Notes: generated by a model not told the origin, from the letters alone. DNA of 43,008 nucleotides from Spirogloea muscicola (GCA_009602725.1 WELB01000026.1:28454-71461), one strand, 5' to 3'; shown: positions 13,898-25,500, counted from the stretch's first letter. A program made the numbers and translations.

Positions 13898-15530
13898 CTA
13901 GCTATCGCCTGTGCGCTCTGGCAAGGGAGGGCGTACTGCAAGATAGATAGCTGGCCCCACAAACGGCAGCAGGGCCAGAGGCAGCCACCATCTGTCACGT
14001 CCAGACCTGTGCCCACAGCCACAAATGCAAGAGCTGCATCAGGCCATGCTTCAATGTGGGGCTCCATCGTAGCTTCAGGGAGTCGGACAGAAACATGCAG
14101 TTCAACACCAACCTCCAGTGAGATAACACTCACTTACCACCGCCGAATGTTCATATCCTGGTACAACCAGAATGGGGCAAATGCGCAGAGGATTACAAAG
14201 TCCAAGGACATTACGTGTATCTGCGCAAAGTAAAGTGAAGTGAGCAGGTGCCTGCAGATCGGTGATTGATAAGGGATCTAAGATAACGGAGGCCTCAATT
14301 GCCGCATGGCTCGCTTCTCGGTGGTTGATGTGCTGTTGCAGCACATGGACAGTGACAGCAAGTGTGCAAGTGAGATCAGTGCCAGGCAAAGGCGGTGCTG
14401 GGATCTGAGTGCCAGTGTCTACTGCTAAGAAAGGGTGGCTTACGAATCGAGACTCGCGGAAGTACTGCGCGTACTCTGCCCAGCTTTCTGGCGCGGCCAA
14501 AGCTGCCCCTACAGACAGCCCAACTGCTCCCAGCAAGGTGGCCTGTAACATGTCACAATCTGCAGCATCAGGTGTCTTGTTGTGCAATGGGACCATATTG
14601 CCAGCTTTCAGGCTGCTCTAGCTAGGAATGTAGGGCTGCTGAGGCAAGGCAGGTGGTAGCGGCACTCATTCCAGCCCCCACATGTACGCCAGGTTGGGTT
14701 GGTAGTGCCAGGAACGAACCAGTGCTGTAATCCTGGAGTTGAGTATCCTGAGTGGCAGCTTACTCCTCTCCTCGGCAGAGGGGAGGGGAGAGCGGGGTGG
14801 GTCCCACAGAGCAAAGTAGGGGAGCAGAGCGAACGCGCCCACCCCAACGGATGTGACCGAGAAAGGCCAGATGGGGATGCCCCCCTCTTTGCTGTAGAGC
14901 GCGACGGTCTCACGGGGAGTGCAGTCGTGAGTCTTTCAGCCTGGAGGGGGCAGGCTTCTCAGTGTCACCCGTTGCACACTCGGAGCTGTCCTGCATCTGC
15001 TCTGAGGCGATTGAATGTGTCAGCGAGAGAAGTAGCAACGCTGCCCTTGCCTGCGGCCCGAGGGGAAGAGGAGCTGCGCATAGATGAGCGGCCAGACTCC
15101 CATGATGTTGAACACGCATAGGAGGACTTGGTTGACGGCGAATCCATCGTCCGCACGCAAGCCCACCAGCTTCTGGACAAAGTAGAAGTCTCGGAACTGG
15201 CGCGTCTCGCCAGCCCACCAGCACACACGGCACCCCCGTGGGGACGTGAGAGAGGCATCGGGCGGCGCTGACGGGCAGGGCCGCTGCCAAGCCCTGGGCC
15301 GCGAGGCGGAGAGCGCAGCTCACGGGTGTCTGGTTGGGAGAGAGGAGGAAGGCGTAGGCCGCAAAGCCCGCCCAGAAGGCCCAGATGCCGGCGCTGTACA
15401 GCAGTGCCCCTCCGTCGCCGCCGCCAGCGCCGCCGCCGCGGGGTGCTGCCGCGGGCGGCGCGCCGGGCNTGGCGGCGGCGGCGGCGGCGGCGGCGGCGCC
15501 GGGCAGAGCCGCGGCGGCGAGGGAGGGCAT
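13898..15530 (-). CDS. conserved cyanobacterial/plastid-type multi-pass membrane protein (DUF2834-like)
   Basis: Function unknown. Six minus-strand exons with consistent phases: 15530-15324, 15196-15051, 14891-14764, 14559-14444, 14220-14141 and 13991-13898, giving 256 residues. An Ala/Pro-rich N-terminus (likely transit peptide, containing an N at 15469) is followed by membrane segments: IWAFWAGFAAYAFLLSPNQ, VFNIMGVWPLIYAQLLFPSG, IPIWPFSVTSVGVGAFALLP, TLLGAVGLSVGAALA, IHVMSLDFVILCAFAPFW and LPLALLPFVGPAIYLAVRPP. The order and motifs recall a cyanobacterial membrane family (FIHVMSLDF and GVGAFALLPY types), which suggests plastid origin and location. The DUF number is my best recollection, not a search result. 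Intron 2 has a GC donor (GCAAGG at 15050); the last intron donor is GTGGTA. About 100 bp upstream of the ATG lies a retroelement 3' end. Confidence 0.75.
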
Positions 15531-15631
15531 GGTTGGGCTCCTTTTCCGATGGGCCCGAGCGGCGCCCAGCTGGGGCTCCGTGGCGGCACCTGCTCCTGGC
15601 TCTGGCCAGGGGTCCCGCTTCCAGGAGCCTA

Positions 15632-15936
15632 GCGTCTCTGACCGCATGCGCCTGGCCGTATCGCTTCAACGCTCCCTTGCCCACGCCGTCCACACGCGAG
15701 CAGGCCGTGCTATGGCCGCCGCCTCTTGGTCTCGGCGGAGCGCCTCTTTCCCTGCAGCGAGCTACTCAGACCTGATGTTGCTCACTCGTGGGTACTGAGC
15801 TTCCCTCTGCATCGTCTCTGTGTTCTGCAGTGTCTTGTAGTGTAGTCCTTTTTCCGGCTCCTCTTTCTTTGGCTTTGGACATCGTCCATTCTTTTTTGAG
15901 CTGGCTTTGCCAGCCCCTCTTCTCTATGGGCGCGCA
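15632..15936 (+). mobile_element. family B retroelement 3' end with 3' UTR
   Basis: A 5'-truncated copy: the protein end MRLAVSLQRSLAHAVHTRAG ... SDLMLLTRGY, stop near 15798, then a 3' UTR that matches 5427-5567 and includes a hairpin (GAGCTGGC-ttt-GCCAGCCC) and TCTATGGGCGCGCAC. This copy lacks the 57-bp insert seen in the 5047-5426 copy. It sits immediately 5' of the minus-strand membrane-protein gene and probably overlaps its promoter. Confidence 0.8.
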
Positions 15937-15962
15937 CTTCTCTCTGACCTGAGGCTGCTTAA

Positions 15963-17130
15963 GAGCAAGCGCGGCCAGATTAACTGGTGGCTGGGAGAGG
16001 CCAGCCCAAAAGAATGGACAAGGTCTGAAGGAGTCGGAATGCTAAGGACTGCGACAGCAGTAAGCGAACTCTCAGTAACCTCTCGTCAGTAGATGCAAAT
16101 CTGAGTAGCTAGCAGGCGGAAAGACGTCGCCCTGACGGAAGCCGGAGGCCGCCGCCAGAGCGCGGCCTGCGCGCAAGTGGAACGCAAAAGCTAGGGACCG
16201 CTGCAAAGAGACGGCAAGGCGCATTCGGAAAACTTGGGCGAGGGACCCGGCGACATGGAAGCCAGGCTGCTCGCCCTGCTGCCCGTTGCGGCGGGCCGCT
16301 GCTCGCCGCGCAAGGCGGTCAAGCCATTTGGCGCCAAAGGCGCCGTGTACGTCGACGGCGAGTGGGATAAACTCGTCGCCTACCGGGTGATCCGAGTACT
16401 TGCGCTCCTTTGCGTCGGCCGCCTGGCGGACGGCGTAGCCCGCCTCCTCCGCCGAGCGTGTAGCGCTCCTGGAATCCAAGGAGTCCATTGTGACGACGTC
16501 GGCAATGAGCCGAGGCCCCCCGCCGAGCGCGCTAGCGACGAGATCGGCGCACCGGGTGTGGAGGCGGCCGTCCGCCCCAGCAGTCAGAGGCATGATGCTG
16601 GAGTTCTCCAGCGCCACAGTGTAACCGGCTTCGACAAATATGCCGAACATCGCGTTCCGGAGCAGGTCGTGTGTGCCGGTCCGCTCCCCTCCCCGTGCGC
16701 ATCGGAGCATATGAGCCGCCAGTGACGCCGCGTCCGGGCTGCGCTCGCCGCACTCGCATTGTTGTACTCCACCTAGGCATGGTGGGTGGAGGCCGAGTAG
16801 GCGGTGCACCGCCGTTCGGAATGCGTCGTCCGGCATCCGAAGCACGTCGTGGATTGGCAGAGCAGACAGCCAAGCAGCCGCCCCTGGTGAGGACGCCGAG
16901 AGCAGGCGCGCGCCCCCCCGGAGGTTAGCTGGAGGCAAAAGCCCCAGCGCCGTGGAGAAAGACGCCGCATCTACCTCCGCCATGCAGCGAGCTTGGGCCC
17001 GCAGGTCGGCCGTGCGCGCGAGGAGAGCGAACGGGACGGCCCGTGGCACCAGGGCGGGGTGATCCGCAAGCAGCAGCTCATCCCGGGCTGAGCGGAGAGC
17101 CGTCTGGAATGGCAGCAGTGGTTACTGAGA
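15963..17130 (-). mobile_element. family B retroelement: CCHC finger, endonuclease-like domain, C-terminal module
   Basis: An open 325-residue frame (17049-16072) with no internal stop. In order: a CCHC-like finger (QCECGERSPDAASLAAHMLR then Cys), a PD-(D/E)XK-like core (LHTRCADLVASALGGGPRL, IADVVTMD, KERKYSDH, FIPLAVDVHGAFGAKWLD), the C-terminal module (FRMRLAVSLQRSLA) and SDLHLLTRGY with a TGA stop. The 3' UTR on the minus strand runs to about 15963 and ends with the hairpin tail (GGGCTGGCCTCTCCCAGCC) and CTGGCCGCGCTTGCTC. No reverse transcriptase remains. The frame's openness suggests a fairly recent insertion. It is inverted relative to the copy at 17395-17716. Confidence 0.82.
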
Positions 17131-17394
17131 AATCCTCCGTAGCTTCTTTTTGTCTTGTTGTGCTTGTGTTTCTTAGCGCTTCCCCTTGGCCCCCTTCTCG
17201 GACTTGGTTCCTTCCTTCTTTACGGCTTAAAATGGTCCTCCCTCATCCAGCATCTGGCCCGGCTGGTTGATGCGCGTCGTAAAAGTCGGGGGGGCAGCTT
17301 GGGCCACTCCAGCATTCCACAGGCCTTAATTGCATATTATAGAATGCGGCTCTCGCTTTGTTTGCTGCGCTCGCAAGCCTTGGCTCTTCCGCGA
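17131..17394. other. spacer between inverted family B copies
   Basis: About 260 bp that I cannot assign. A GGTTACTGAG at about 17121-17130 resembles the stop-codon context of the retroelements, so part of this may be a diverged 3' UTR. No gene is visible. Confidence 0.4.
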
Positions 17395-17716
17395 CGAGCA
17401 GCAATGCGAGCAGCCTGGCTTCCATGTCGCCGGGTCCCTCGCCCAAGTTTACCGGATGCGCCTGGCCGTCTCTTTGCAGCGGTCCCTAGCTTTTGCGGTC
17501 CACTTGCGCGCAGGCCGCGCTCTGGCGGCGGCCTCCGCCTTCCGTCAGGGCGACGTCTTTCCGCCTGCTAGCTACTCAGATTTGCATCTACTGACGAGAG
17601 GTTACTGAGAGTTCGCTTACTGCTGTCTCAGTCCTTAGCACTCCGACTCCTTCAGACCTTGTCCATTCTTTTGGGCTGGCCTCTCCCAGCCACCAGTTAA
17701 TCTGGCCGCGCTTGCT
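17395..17716 (+). mobile_element. family B retroelement 3' end with hairpin tail
   Basis: A 5'-truncated copy beginning about 17395: CEQPGFHVAGSLAQVYRMRL, SLQRSLAFAVHLRAGRALAA, SDLHLLTRGY and a stop at 17606-17608. The 3' UTR (GAGTTCGCTTACTGCTGTC, ACTCCGACTCCTTCAGACC) ends in the hairpin tail at 17656-17716. Its reverse complement is nearly the same as 15963-16290, forming a large inverted repeat. Confidence 0.82.
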
Positions 17717-18369
17717 CTTCATCAACGTGCAGGGCGCGCTCTAAGTCGGGCCTCCGGCTTTCGTGGCGGCGCTCCAGCTCCCCAAGTTAGCTTGTCCGAT
17801 TTGTTTGTGCTCTCCCGTGGGTACTAATGTCACCTTAGGCACCTTAGTTTAGGTCTCTATATTATGTAGCCTTGTTTAGTTTGCACTCGCCTCTGCTTGA
17901 ACTGTGTATCGGCTTGAATTGGCCTCCCTTTTCATTTCATGCGCCCCGCGCGCCTTTCCTTCCTTTGGGCTGGCTTTTCCAGCCCCCTATCCTCAATTGG
18001 CGAGCCGGGATGGGCCCCGGCCCCCGAGCGCCGGCAGGCGCCTCCTCCTCCTCTGGCCTGGCCACTCACAGCCATCGCCCTCAACTGGAACACAAAGACG
18101 CTTCCAGGAGACGCTTCTCGGGGAGATTAGTGTCCCCCTTAGCCAGCTCATCACCCAGTCAACAGGACATCTGTCAGGCCAGAATTGGCCTACCTTCCAA
18201 TTTCATGCGCACCGCGCGCCTTCTCTCTCTTTCCAGGAGAGGGCGGTGGCTGTGAGAAGGAGAGGCCAGCCCAGAAATAAGAATGAAGCACTACTGGAAG
18301 AGTCGTCCTTCCTCCAAAGAAAGTGGCTCGGCTTAAAGGGGCCGAGGGCTGTAAAAGAGAGAAGACGCT
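17717..18369. repeat. dispersed hairpin-tail repeats
   Basis: Intergenic debris with diverged tails: forward GGGCTGGCTTTTCCAGCCCC near 17967, forward GGCCTGGCCACTCACAGCC near 18056 and reverse GGCCAGCCCAGAAATAAG near 18265. Segments TGAATTGGCCTCCCTTTTCA (about 17914) and TCATGCGCCCCGCGCGCC also occur at 6660-6700. No gene is visible. Confidence 0.6.
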
Positions 18370-20705
18370 TCCAGGAGAGGAAATGCATGTGTATTAAGAG
18401 ATGGGGAGGCCATGTGTGGCCAAGTACAAGGGCAAGCACTTTGACAAATGTACGTCACCTGCTGCTAAGCTGACCCGCTCAGTAACCACAAATCAGCACA
18501 TAGAGGTCGCTAACTGATGCTCGAATACCGGACGGCAATCGACAAGCTCTTGAACTACCAGCTAAGGCTCGACCAGCTTTCTGATGCAACGCATGAGCCT
18601 GAGCTCGCTGCAGACAAGCTGACACTCAACGACGCAAGAATGACAAGTAGGCTGCCGGCATGCCCATCTGAGCTGGAAGCATATCCTCACGTCGAGCATA
18701 TCCCAAACTTGCGATATTCTCCAGTAAGGTGTGGAAGCGAGGGCCGATGCAGCCGAAAGTATCGATTGCCGCCGGTAGGAGGTGGTCGCTGCGGGAGTAG
18801 TCAGAGTAGTATCGTAGCTTTCTCTGCTCAGCACCTCCCACTGCGTGGCCAGCAATGTGCATCGAAGCGGAACTCTTGTATGCCTCCGTCACCACCACAT
18901 CAACCAAGGCTCGTGGGCCTCCGCCAGGTTGTACACCCACAATCTCCAGGGTGCGACGGTGATGGCGTCCCTGGGAATCCGTGGTGATGGGCATTACATT
19001 GCTTACTTCCACAATGGCGCGATAGCCGGCGTCGCGCATCAGGCCCTCCAGGGCGTCCCGTAGGAGATCATGGACGCCCACCATTTTCAGGGCCTGTGGG
19101 ACACCCCAGCATGTGGGTGGCAAGGTCTCCGCCCTCCGCACGGAAGCCACACTCACACTGAGTTACTCCAATCAGGCAGGTCGGGGGCAGGCCCAAGAAC
19201 AGCTGGAGAAGCGTCCGGAATGCTTCAGGGCTGACTCTGAAAGCGTTGTGGACGGGGTGCATTGTGAGCCAGTCCGTTGCCCCAGGTGTTGCAAGCGATG
19301 TGCGACGTGCCAGACTCCTTGGATTGGTCAAGATATCTGGCATCTTTCCAATGTCTTGGGACGCTCATCCTCAACTGCAGCAACGAGTCTGGCCTGTGCC
19401 CCTTTGTCTGATGCTTGAGCAAGCGCTGAGAAGGGAGTGAAGAGGGGTCGCAGGGAGGGGAAGGAGCAGAGTGCTGACTCGCGGGTGCTTCTCAGTTGCA
19501 CTTGCAATGCCAAGGAGCCTTCCTCCACCTCGGCTGCAGGGCTCGCCAGACAAGGGAAACGCAAGGGGAGGAGGGAGGCAACCTGGTGCCAGCAACCGAG
19601 AATGGCTGCCTGCGCCGTCTGTTCAAGTGACCGGCAGCCCAGGCCGCCCATGCGCGTGGGAAGGGATGCCTGCAGGGAGGATGAAGGTGAGGGGAAGGAT
19701 GGGTGTTGAATCAGGGAAGCCAGGGTTTGCAGGAGGGAGGTGTCGAGTTCCTCGTACAGCTCGCCCACCATGTCCGTTGGGGCGACTGTCCGCTGCAGGT
19801 AGCCCGCTCGTTGACCAATGCAGCGAGTAACGATGGCCAGCGCCAGCTGCGGATCTCCGAGGAGAGGAAGGGAGGAAAGGGGGGCAGGGTGTTGCTGCAG
19901 ACGTTCGCGTAAGTCCTCCGCAACGTGGGATGGTGTGCCAAGGGGAAGTTTGAGAACAGCCAGCCCATTGGCAGGGGTCTGGCAGCCTGGTGGGAGCTGG
20001 AGGTTGGTGGGGAGGCCGCGTGGTGACCATGCCACATTCTTGGGGGGGCAAACCCGCAGGCCCATCGTGCTCAGTTTGTGTACGAGCAAGGGATAAGCCG
20101 CCATGACTTCTGACGGTGGGCCGACGATATGTGTGGCATTGGCGTAGGAGGGGAAGAGGAGGTTGGGGTGCAGGCTCTGGGTGCGCCGTAGTGACCGGGA
20201 ATGTGCCAAGGCGAAAAGTATGGGGCTGAGGAGATCTCCCTGGCGTGTGCCAATCGTGGACCATAAGGTCGTCCAAGACTCCTCCGAACGCCACAGCAGC
20301 CGCCCTGGCCGGCCATTGGCAATGAAGAAATAGGGGATCAAGGAAGGGAAGTGATCACGCAGCTCCTCCATGATGGCTGCGCTCCACAGAGTTGAATGCA
20401 TTGGCTATGTCCAGTCTAAGGACCATGTGTGATGGGTTGACATCCAGAGCTGCACGGATCCCGTGGACGAGGGCCTCTGCCCCGCACGACATGCCAGCAC
20501 CAAACTGGTGGGGTGGAGAATGGGTGGACAGCTGGGACTTTAGCTCGCCGCACAAAGCCTTGGTCACCAGCCGCATGATGACTTCCGTCGCGGCGATGGG
20601 CCTCACACTACCTGACGGCTTGGCCAGAGCCAGCAGGTGGCTGGAGTTGAGAGCGTCGGCGATGCGGGGGGGAATGGTGGCTCTGGAGATATGCAGCGCA
20701 GGCCG
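18370..20705 (-). mobile_element. family A non-LTR retroelement, reverse transcriptase plus endonuclease, inactivated
   Basis: Minus-strand element truncated at its 5' side near 20705. In order: a segment before the palm (PPRIADALNSSHLLALAKPS, GSVRPIAATEVIMRL), RT palm (LDIANAFNSVER; after a frameshift near 20395, GTRQGDLLSPILFALAHS), a long frame to 19328, a finger (TQCECGFRAEGGDLATHMLG then Cys), an endonuclease-like part (HHRRTLEIVGVQPGGGPRA, VDVVVTEAYKSS, EQRKLRYYSDY), the C-terminal module near 18640 and a 3' UTR to about 18370. The catalytic Tyr-Ala-Asp-Asp of the sister copy reads Tyr-Ala-Asn-Ala here (about 20130-20145), and several frameshifts are present, so this copy is dead. Confidence 0.85.
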
Positions 20706-20707
20706 CC

Positions 20708-20995
20708 TATGCAACCTTTGATGCAGGCATCCTGGCCAGCACAGCGGCCCTGGTCCAACACCCGGCCTTCCTGGAGACGCCGGCTGCGGTCCAACAGGCC
20801 TCCCTGCCTGTGAGCCGCGGGGGACTAGGCTGCCGCCCGCTGGCTCGTGCCTGCCGGGCAGCACACCTGGGGAGCTGGGCACAGGTTGCGGCTTCGGTGG
20901 CCAGCGATTCATCCGGCATGGGGGTCGCCTCCTGGAGCAGGCGGCAGCGGACGTGGAGACCGGCGCGTTGCCTTTCCAGAGAAGGGCTCGCCCAT
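20708..20995 (+). mobile_element. retroelement RT-thumb fragment (family B type), plus strand
   Basis: A plus-strand frame reads AAVQQASLPVSRGGLGCRPL and AHLGSWAQVAAS. It matches the post-palm region of the family A proteins (LQASLPTRMGGLGCRSLEQ) but is clearly diverged. It abuts the 5' edge of the minus-strand family A copy head-to-head and ends near 20995, where hairpin-tail repeats start. It may be the 5' part of the element continuing at 21212. Confidence 0.6.
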
Positions 20996-21240
20996 TGATA
21001 GGGGCTGGAAAAAGCCAGCCCAGAAAAGAATGAACGAAGGACGAGAAGGGGCCAGGGGAAGTAAGAGGTGGTCCAGGCGGCTCTTCATTCGAAGAAGAAG
21101 TGGCTCTCCCAATGGGGGCAAGGGCTGTGAGAAGCCAGCCCCAAAAGAATTGACAAGGTTCGAAGGGGCCAAACTACGAGCTAAGCAGCGACTGCGGGGC
21201 CTGAAGAGGCTATGGCAGAACGGGGGAGGATGGACCACTC
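20996..21240 (-). repeat. hairpin-tail repeats, reverse (family C tail at 21085-21240)
   Basis: A reverse tail with GGGGCTGGAAAAAGCCAGCCC near 21001 is followed by a full reverse family C tail: GAAGAAGTGGCTCTCCCAAT, GGGCTGTGAGAAGCCAGCCC, GACAAGGTTCGAAGGGGCC, then GCAGCGACTGCGGGGCCTG to GGGGGAGGATGGACCACT. The same unit recurs at 27163-27303 and 27592-27740. Confidence 0.75.
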
Positions 21241-22249
21241 ATTCCAGCCCGGGATGCGCTGCTTGCGGATCAACCCCCTTGTGCCACGGGCCGTCCCTTC
21301 CGCGCACCTCTCGCGTACGGCCGACCTCCGGACCCAAGGTCGCTTCATGGCGAAGGTGGATGCGGCCTCATTCACCACGGCGATGGGGCTTTTGCCTCCT
21401 GACCACCTCCGGGAACGCGCGCGGCTGCACTGGTATCCTCACCAGGGGCGGCAGCTCGGTTGTCTGCCCTGCCGATCTACGACGCGCTTCGGACGCCTTC
21501 CGCACGGCTGTGCATCGCCTCCTCGGCCTCCACCCACCTAGCCTAAGTGGTGTACAGCAGTGTGAGTGCGGAATCTTGGGCAGCCCATGTACTCAGGTGC
21601 GCACGGGGAGGGGAGCGGACCGGCACCCACGACTTGCTCCAGGATTGCGATGTACGGCATATTTGTTGAAGCCGGTTACACTGTGGCGCTGGAGAAATCC
21701 AGCATCATTCCTCTGAGTGCTGGGGCGGATGGCCGCCTCCACACCCGGCGCGCCGATCTCGTCGCCAGCGGGCACGGCGGGGGGGCCCGGCTCACTGCCA
21801 ACGTGGTCATCACCGACTGCTTTGATTCCAGGAGCGCCCAACGCTCGTCGGGGGAGGCGGGCTACGCAGTCCGCCAAGCGGCGGGCGTCAAGGAGCGGAA
21901 GTACTCGGGTCACCCAGTGGGAGACGAGTTCGTCCCACTCGCCGTCGACGTACGCGGAGCTTTTGGGACAGGATGGCTTGACCTTCTTCACCACCTTGCG
22001 CGGCGTGCAGGCCCGCGGCCACGGGCAGCAGAGCGAGCAGCCTGGCTTCAATGCCGCCAAGTCCCTCGCTCAAGTCTTCCGGATGCGCTTGGCCATAGCC
22101 TTGCAGCGGTCCCTTGCCTTTGCTGTTCACTTGCACGCAGGCCGCGCTTTGGCGGCGGCCTCCGGCTTCCGTCAGGGCGACGTCTATCGGCCTGCGGAAG
22201 GAATGGCTATTCCGATTTGCATCTACTGACTAGAGGTTACTGCGAGTGA
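21212..22249 (+). mobile_element. family B retroelement, finger plus endonuclease-like domain, degraded
   Basis: Plus-strand copy with frame breaks: RAVPSAHLSRTADLRTQGRF, a damaged finger (VQQCECGILGSP, with its His/Cys half lost or shifted), then from 21656 YGIFVEAGYTVALEKSS, HTRRADLVASGHGGGARL, KERKYSGHPVGDEFVPLAV and LAQVFRMRLAIALQRSLAFA, and a terminus SDLHLLTRGY near 22235. The protein is close to that of the minus-strand copy at 16072-17049. Confidence 0.78.
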
Positions 22250-22400
22250 GAGAGAGTGTGAGTCCCCTTGCTGTCGTCTGAGCACTTGAGTCCCGTGCTT
22301 TCTGCGCCATCCGGCTTCCTCAGACCTTGTCCACTCCACTGTGCTGGCCTCGCACAGCCACCAGTCCACCTGGCCGCGCTTTTCCCCTTGTCCGCTTCAG
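22250..22400 (+). repeat. family B 3' UTR and diverged hairpin tail upstream of squalene synthase
   Basis: The 3' UTR of the preceding element ends in a diverged tail at about 22320-22381: CAGACCTTGTCCACTCCACT, a hairpin TGCTGGCCTCGCACAGCCACC and CCTGGCCGCGCTTTTCC. It lies about 130 bp before the presumed squalene synthase ATG. Confidence 0.65.
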
Positions 22401-22512
22401 CCTCACGTCCGGGTCGACGGTGTTCACTCTCTCGCCCGCCCTCCCGCTCTGCCAAACAAGACGAACAGCCGCCCCCGCCTGGCCAGGCTGTGCCCCCCAC
22501 CCCCCCCCGGCC

Positions 22513-25500
22513 ATGGCGCTGCTGCGCCTCCTGGCGGCCGCNCCGCGCTCGCCTTCTGCTACGCCATGCTCGCCCGCGTCTCCCGCTCCTTTGCCGTCGT
22601 CGTCCAGCAGCTCGGGCCCTCGCTCCGCGACGCCGTCAGTGCCCGCGCCCCCGCCCTCAGCAAAGCCCGCGTCGCTTCTCGTCGTCAGCCACCTCGCCTT
22701 CGCCACCAGCCCCTCCCCTCCCCGCCCTGTGCTTGGCAGCTCAGCTAGCTCCGCTGACTGGCCGGCGCTGCTGGCACCTCGCACCCGCCGCCCCTTCTGG
22801 GAGCGGCCTCAGTCACCCCCGCCCTCTCGGCGGCTCGTCGACCGCCCTGACCAGCTGCGCCTGCTTGTCCCCGTGAAACCTGCTCAGATTTGCATCTTCT
22901 ACCTCGTGCTCCGCGGCCTGGACACCGTGGGTGAGTGCCTTCTTCCTCACTGCTGTGGTACTGAGTGCCCGCACCGACGCCAGAGCCAGGAGCGCTGCCT
23001 TGATCCACTGCTCGAAAGCCTGCGCGGGCATCAGAGGACGACATGGCCATCTCGGTCGAGACCAAGCTGCCCATCCTGCAATCCTTCCACAAGCACATAT
23101 ACGACCCCAAGTGGAACTTCAGCTGTCAGTGCCTCTGCCCTCTCCCTTACGTCTTATGTCAGCGAGCCCCTGCGCTCCTGGCCGCTTCACTCTGACAAAG
23201 AATGCCGGATCTCGGGCCCCAATGATGCTTGTTGGGCACAGTGCCCTCCACTGCTGCAATTGTGACCTGAGGCTGCGACAACAATGCTCCTGCATATCCC
23301 GGAATACTTGGGCGCCCTGTGACTCCAGCTTCAGTCATTGCAGAGCTCATTGAGGGCCAGGACAAGAGGGGCTTGGCTTTAGCACACAGGAGTAAGTTAT
23401 ATCACCACTTCTCTTTTGGCCAACATTCTTGCCATGGGTGGTGGCAGGTGGGGAGAAGGACTACCGGACTCTCATGGACAATTTCCAGACTGTCATTGGG
23501 GCTTTCCTCAAGCTGGATGAAGCGTGTGTACACGCTTCCAGAGTCGCATGCTTGCCAATGTATACTTCATAGGTAGCATGCGCGGGCAATATTTTGCTTG
23601 TGGCAGAGTCTGCTTAGATTTTGAACCACTCCCGGAATGCTCCCGGAATGTTCCCGGAATGCTCTAATCCTGGTACACGTGTAGGTACCAGAATGTCATT
23701 GCAGATACCACAAGGCGAATGGGTGATGGGATGGCTGAGTTTATTGTCAAAGAGGTGAACTTGTCAGGTGCCCTCCACTGTCCAGGCTCAACGTCCAGTT
23801 CACCTGCAGTCTGTGCACGTCCTTTAGCCACTTGCCCTATTCAACAACCCCTCCAACACACCTGCATAGCAAGACCGTGTCCAACTTCTGTATGTCTGCC
23901 GACACTGATGCAGGTGATTACTGTGAAGGATTATGACCTGTATTGTCACTATGTTGCCGGTTTGGTGGGGATTGGCTTGTCGGAGCTCTTTGTCGTCGCC
24001 AAGCTGGAAGAGCCCGTGTCTGAGGCACTCTCAGAGTCCATGGGCCTCTTCTTACAGGTGAATTGGTACAGGAGAGTGCACAAATCCAGTGCTTCCTAAG
24101 GGCTGCGCTTCCAAGTGGGTGCTCATCTTCTGCTTGGCTTCTTCAATTGCAGAAGACCAACATCATCCGTGACTATCTTGAGGACATCAATGAGCTGCCT
24201 GCCCCACGAATGTTCTGGCCCAGAGACATCTGGGGCAAGTACGGGGAGTCGTTGAATGTCAGTTCTAAACTTCTCGGTCTATCCATAACCCTCGGCCTTG
24301 TTACACCGTCACCAAGCATGGGTTACTTGCGTGAGGCTCAATACATGCTTGACATTATCTTGCATACCTCTTCTGAAAGAGAGGCAATGGACCAACACTG
24401 TGCAGGATTTCAAGAGTGCCGAGCCTCATGTCCAGAGGAGGGCAGTACATTGCCTGAATGAGTTGGTGACAGACGCTCTGCGTCATGCCTGCGACAACCT
24501 CGAATACATGGGTCGCATCAATGATCAGGCCATCTTTCGCTTCTGCGCTATTCCACAGGTTGTCAGCCTCTCCAGATTGGCAAGTGTTCATGCAAGTCCG
24601 GGTGTGACTGCACCCTGTTGTGGACTCGTTCTGGTCACACATACAGTGAACTGGTGTGGACAATCAAAGGCGTACATGTTCTGCAGGTCATGGCCATAGG
24701 TACGTTGGCCATGTGTTACCAGAATGTGAAGGTCTTTCAAGGAGTTGTCAAGCTACGGAGAGGTAAGCTTCCTAAGATGTGAGCAGGCTGCTAAAAAACT
24801 CTCTGCACATCTGGATCTGCACTGAGTTGTGAGGCTTGTGTTACTGAAGTTGGGGGCAGGGGTCTTTCTTAGCTGTGCTGACTGTCTCTTGCTGGCTGTG
24901 TGAGTAGGGCTCAGCGCCAAGATCATGGACCGCACCCGTTCTATGGCAGATGTCCTTGCTGCATTTCATGGCTTTGCAGCCGACATAAAGTTCAAGGTCT
25001 TCTCACTTACTCATAACAACAGTAACAATGCAACAACTCTGAGGTGTCTTCCAAAGATGACTGGCTGCTAGAGGGAAGCATTCTTAACTCATATCACGTT
25101 GCGTGCTTTTATACACTGGACACAGGAGTTCCTGGTGTTTGAGCAGGAACTGCAGTCATTTGTAGGCCTGTAATCATTATTGAACTTCTGTCAGCATCTT
25201 GCAGGTGCAGAGGGATGACCCAAATGCAGAGCTCACAAGGAAAAGCGTTGACAAGATCCAAAATGTTTGCAAGGGCTTTGGCATAGATTTCTCCCCGTAT
25301 GCATCTTCCTGACATTTCTACTCCTATTATCGAAGCTCCCTCTTCAATTTGCTGGGAAATTGCTACCATGCCATTGCTTTGCCCTGATGCAACATCTGGT
25401 GGGGTTCAATGCAGGAGCAATCGAACTCTGAACGGCAATACAAGTGCACCAGCAGTGTTGGTGAGCTTCAGTTCTCTGCCTTGTCAACATACTGAGATCT

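Noticed and set aside
21160-21180. GGTTCGAAGGGG as the B box of a tRNA gene
   Set aside because: No matching A box, acceptor stem or cloverleaf is visible around any copy; the motif is part of the retroelement tail.
23630-23662. CRISPR-like or regulatory direct repeat
   Set aside because: Three abutting 11-bp units without spacers in an intron are a simple minisatellite.
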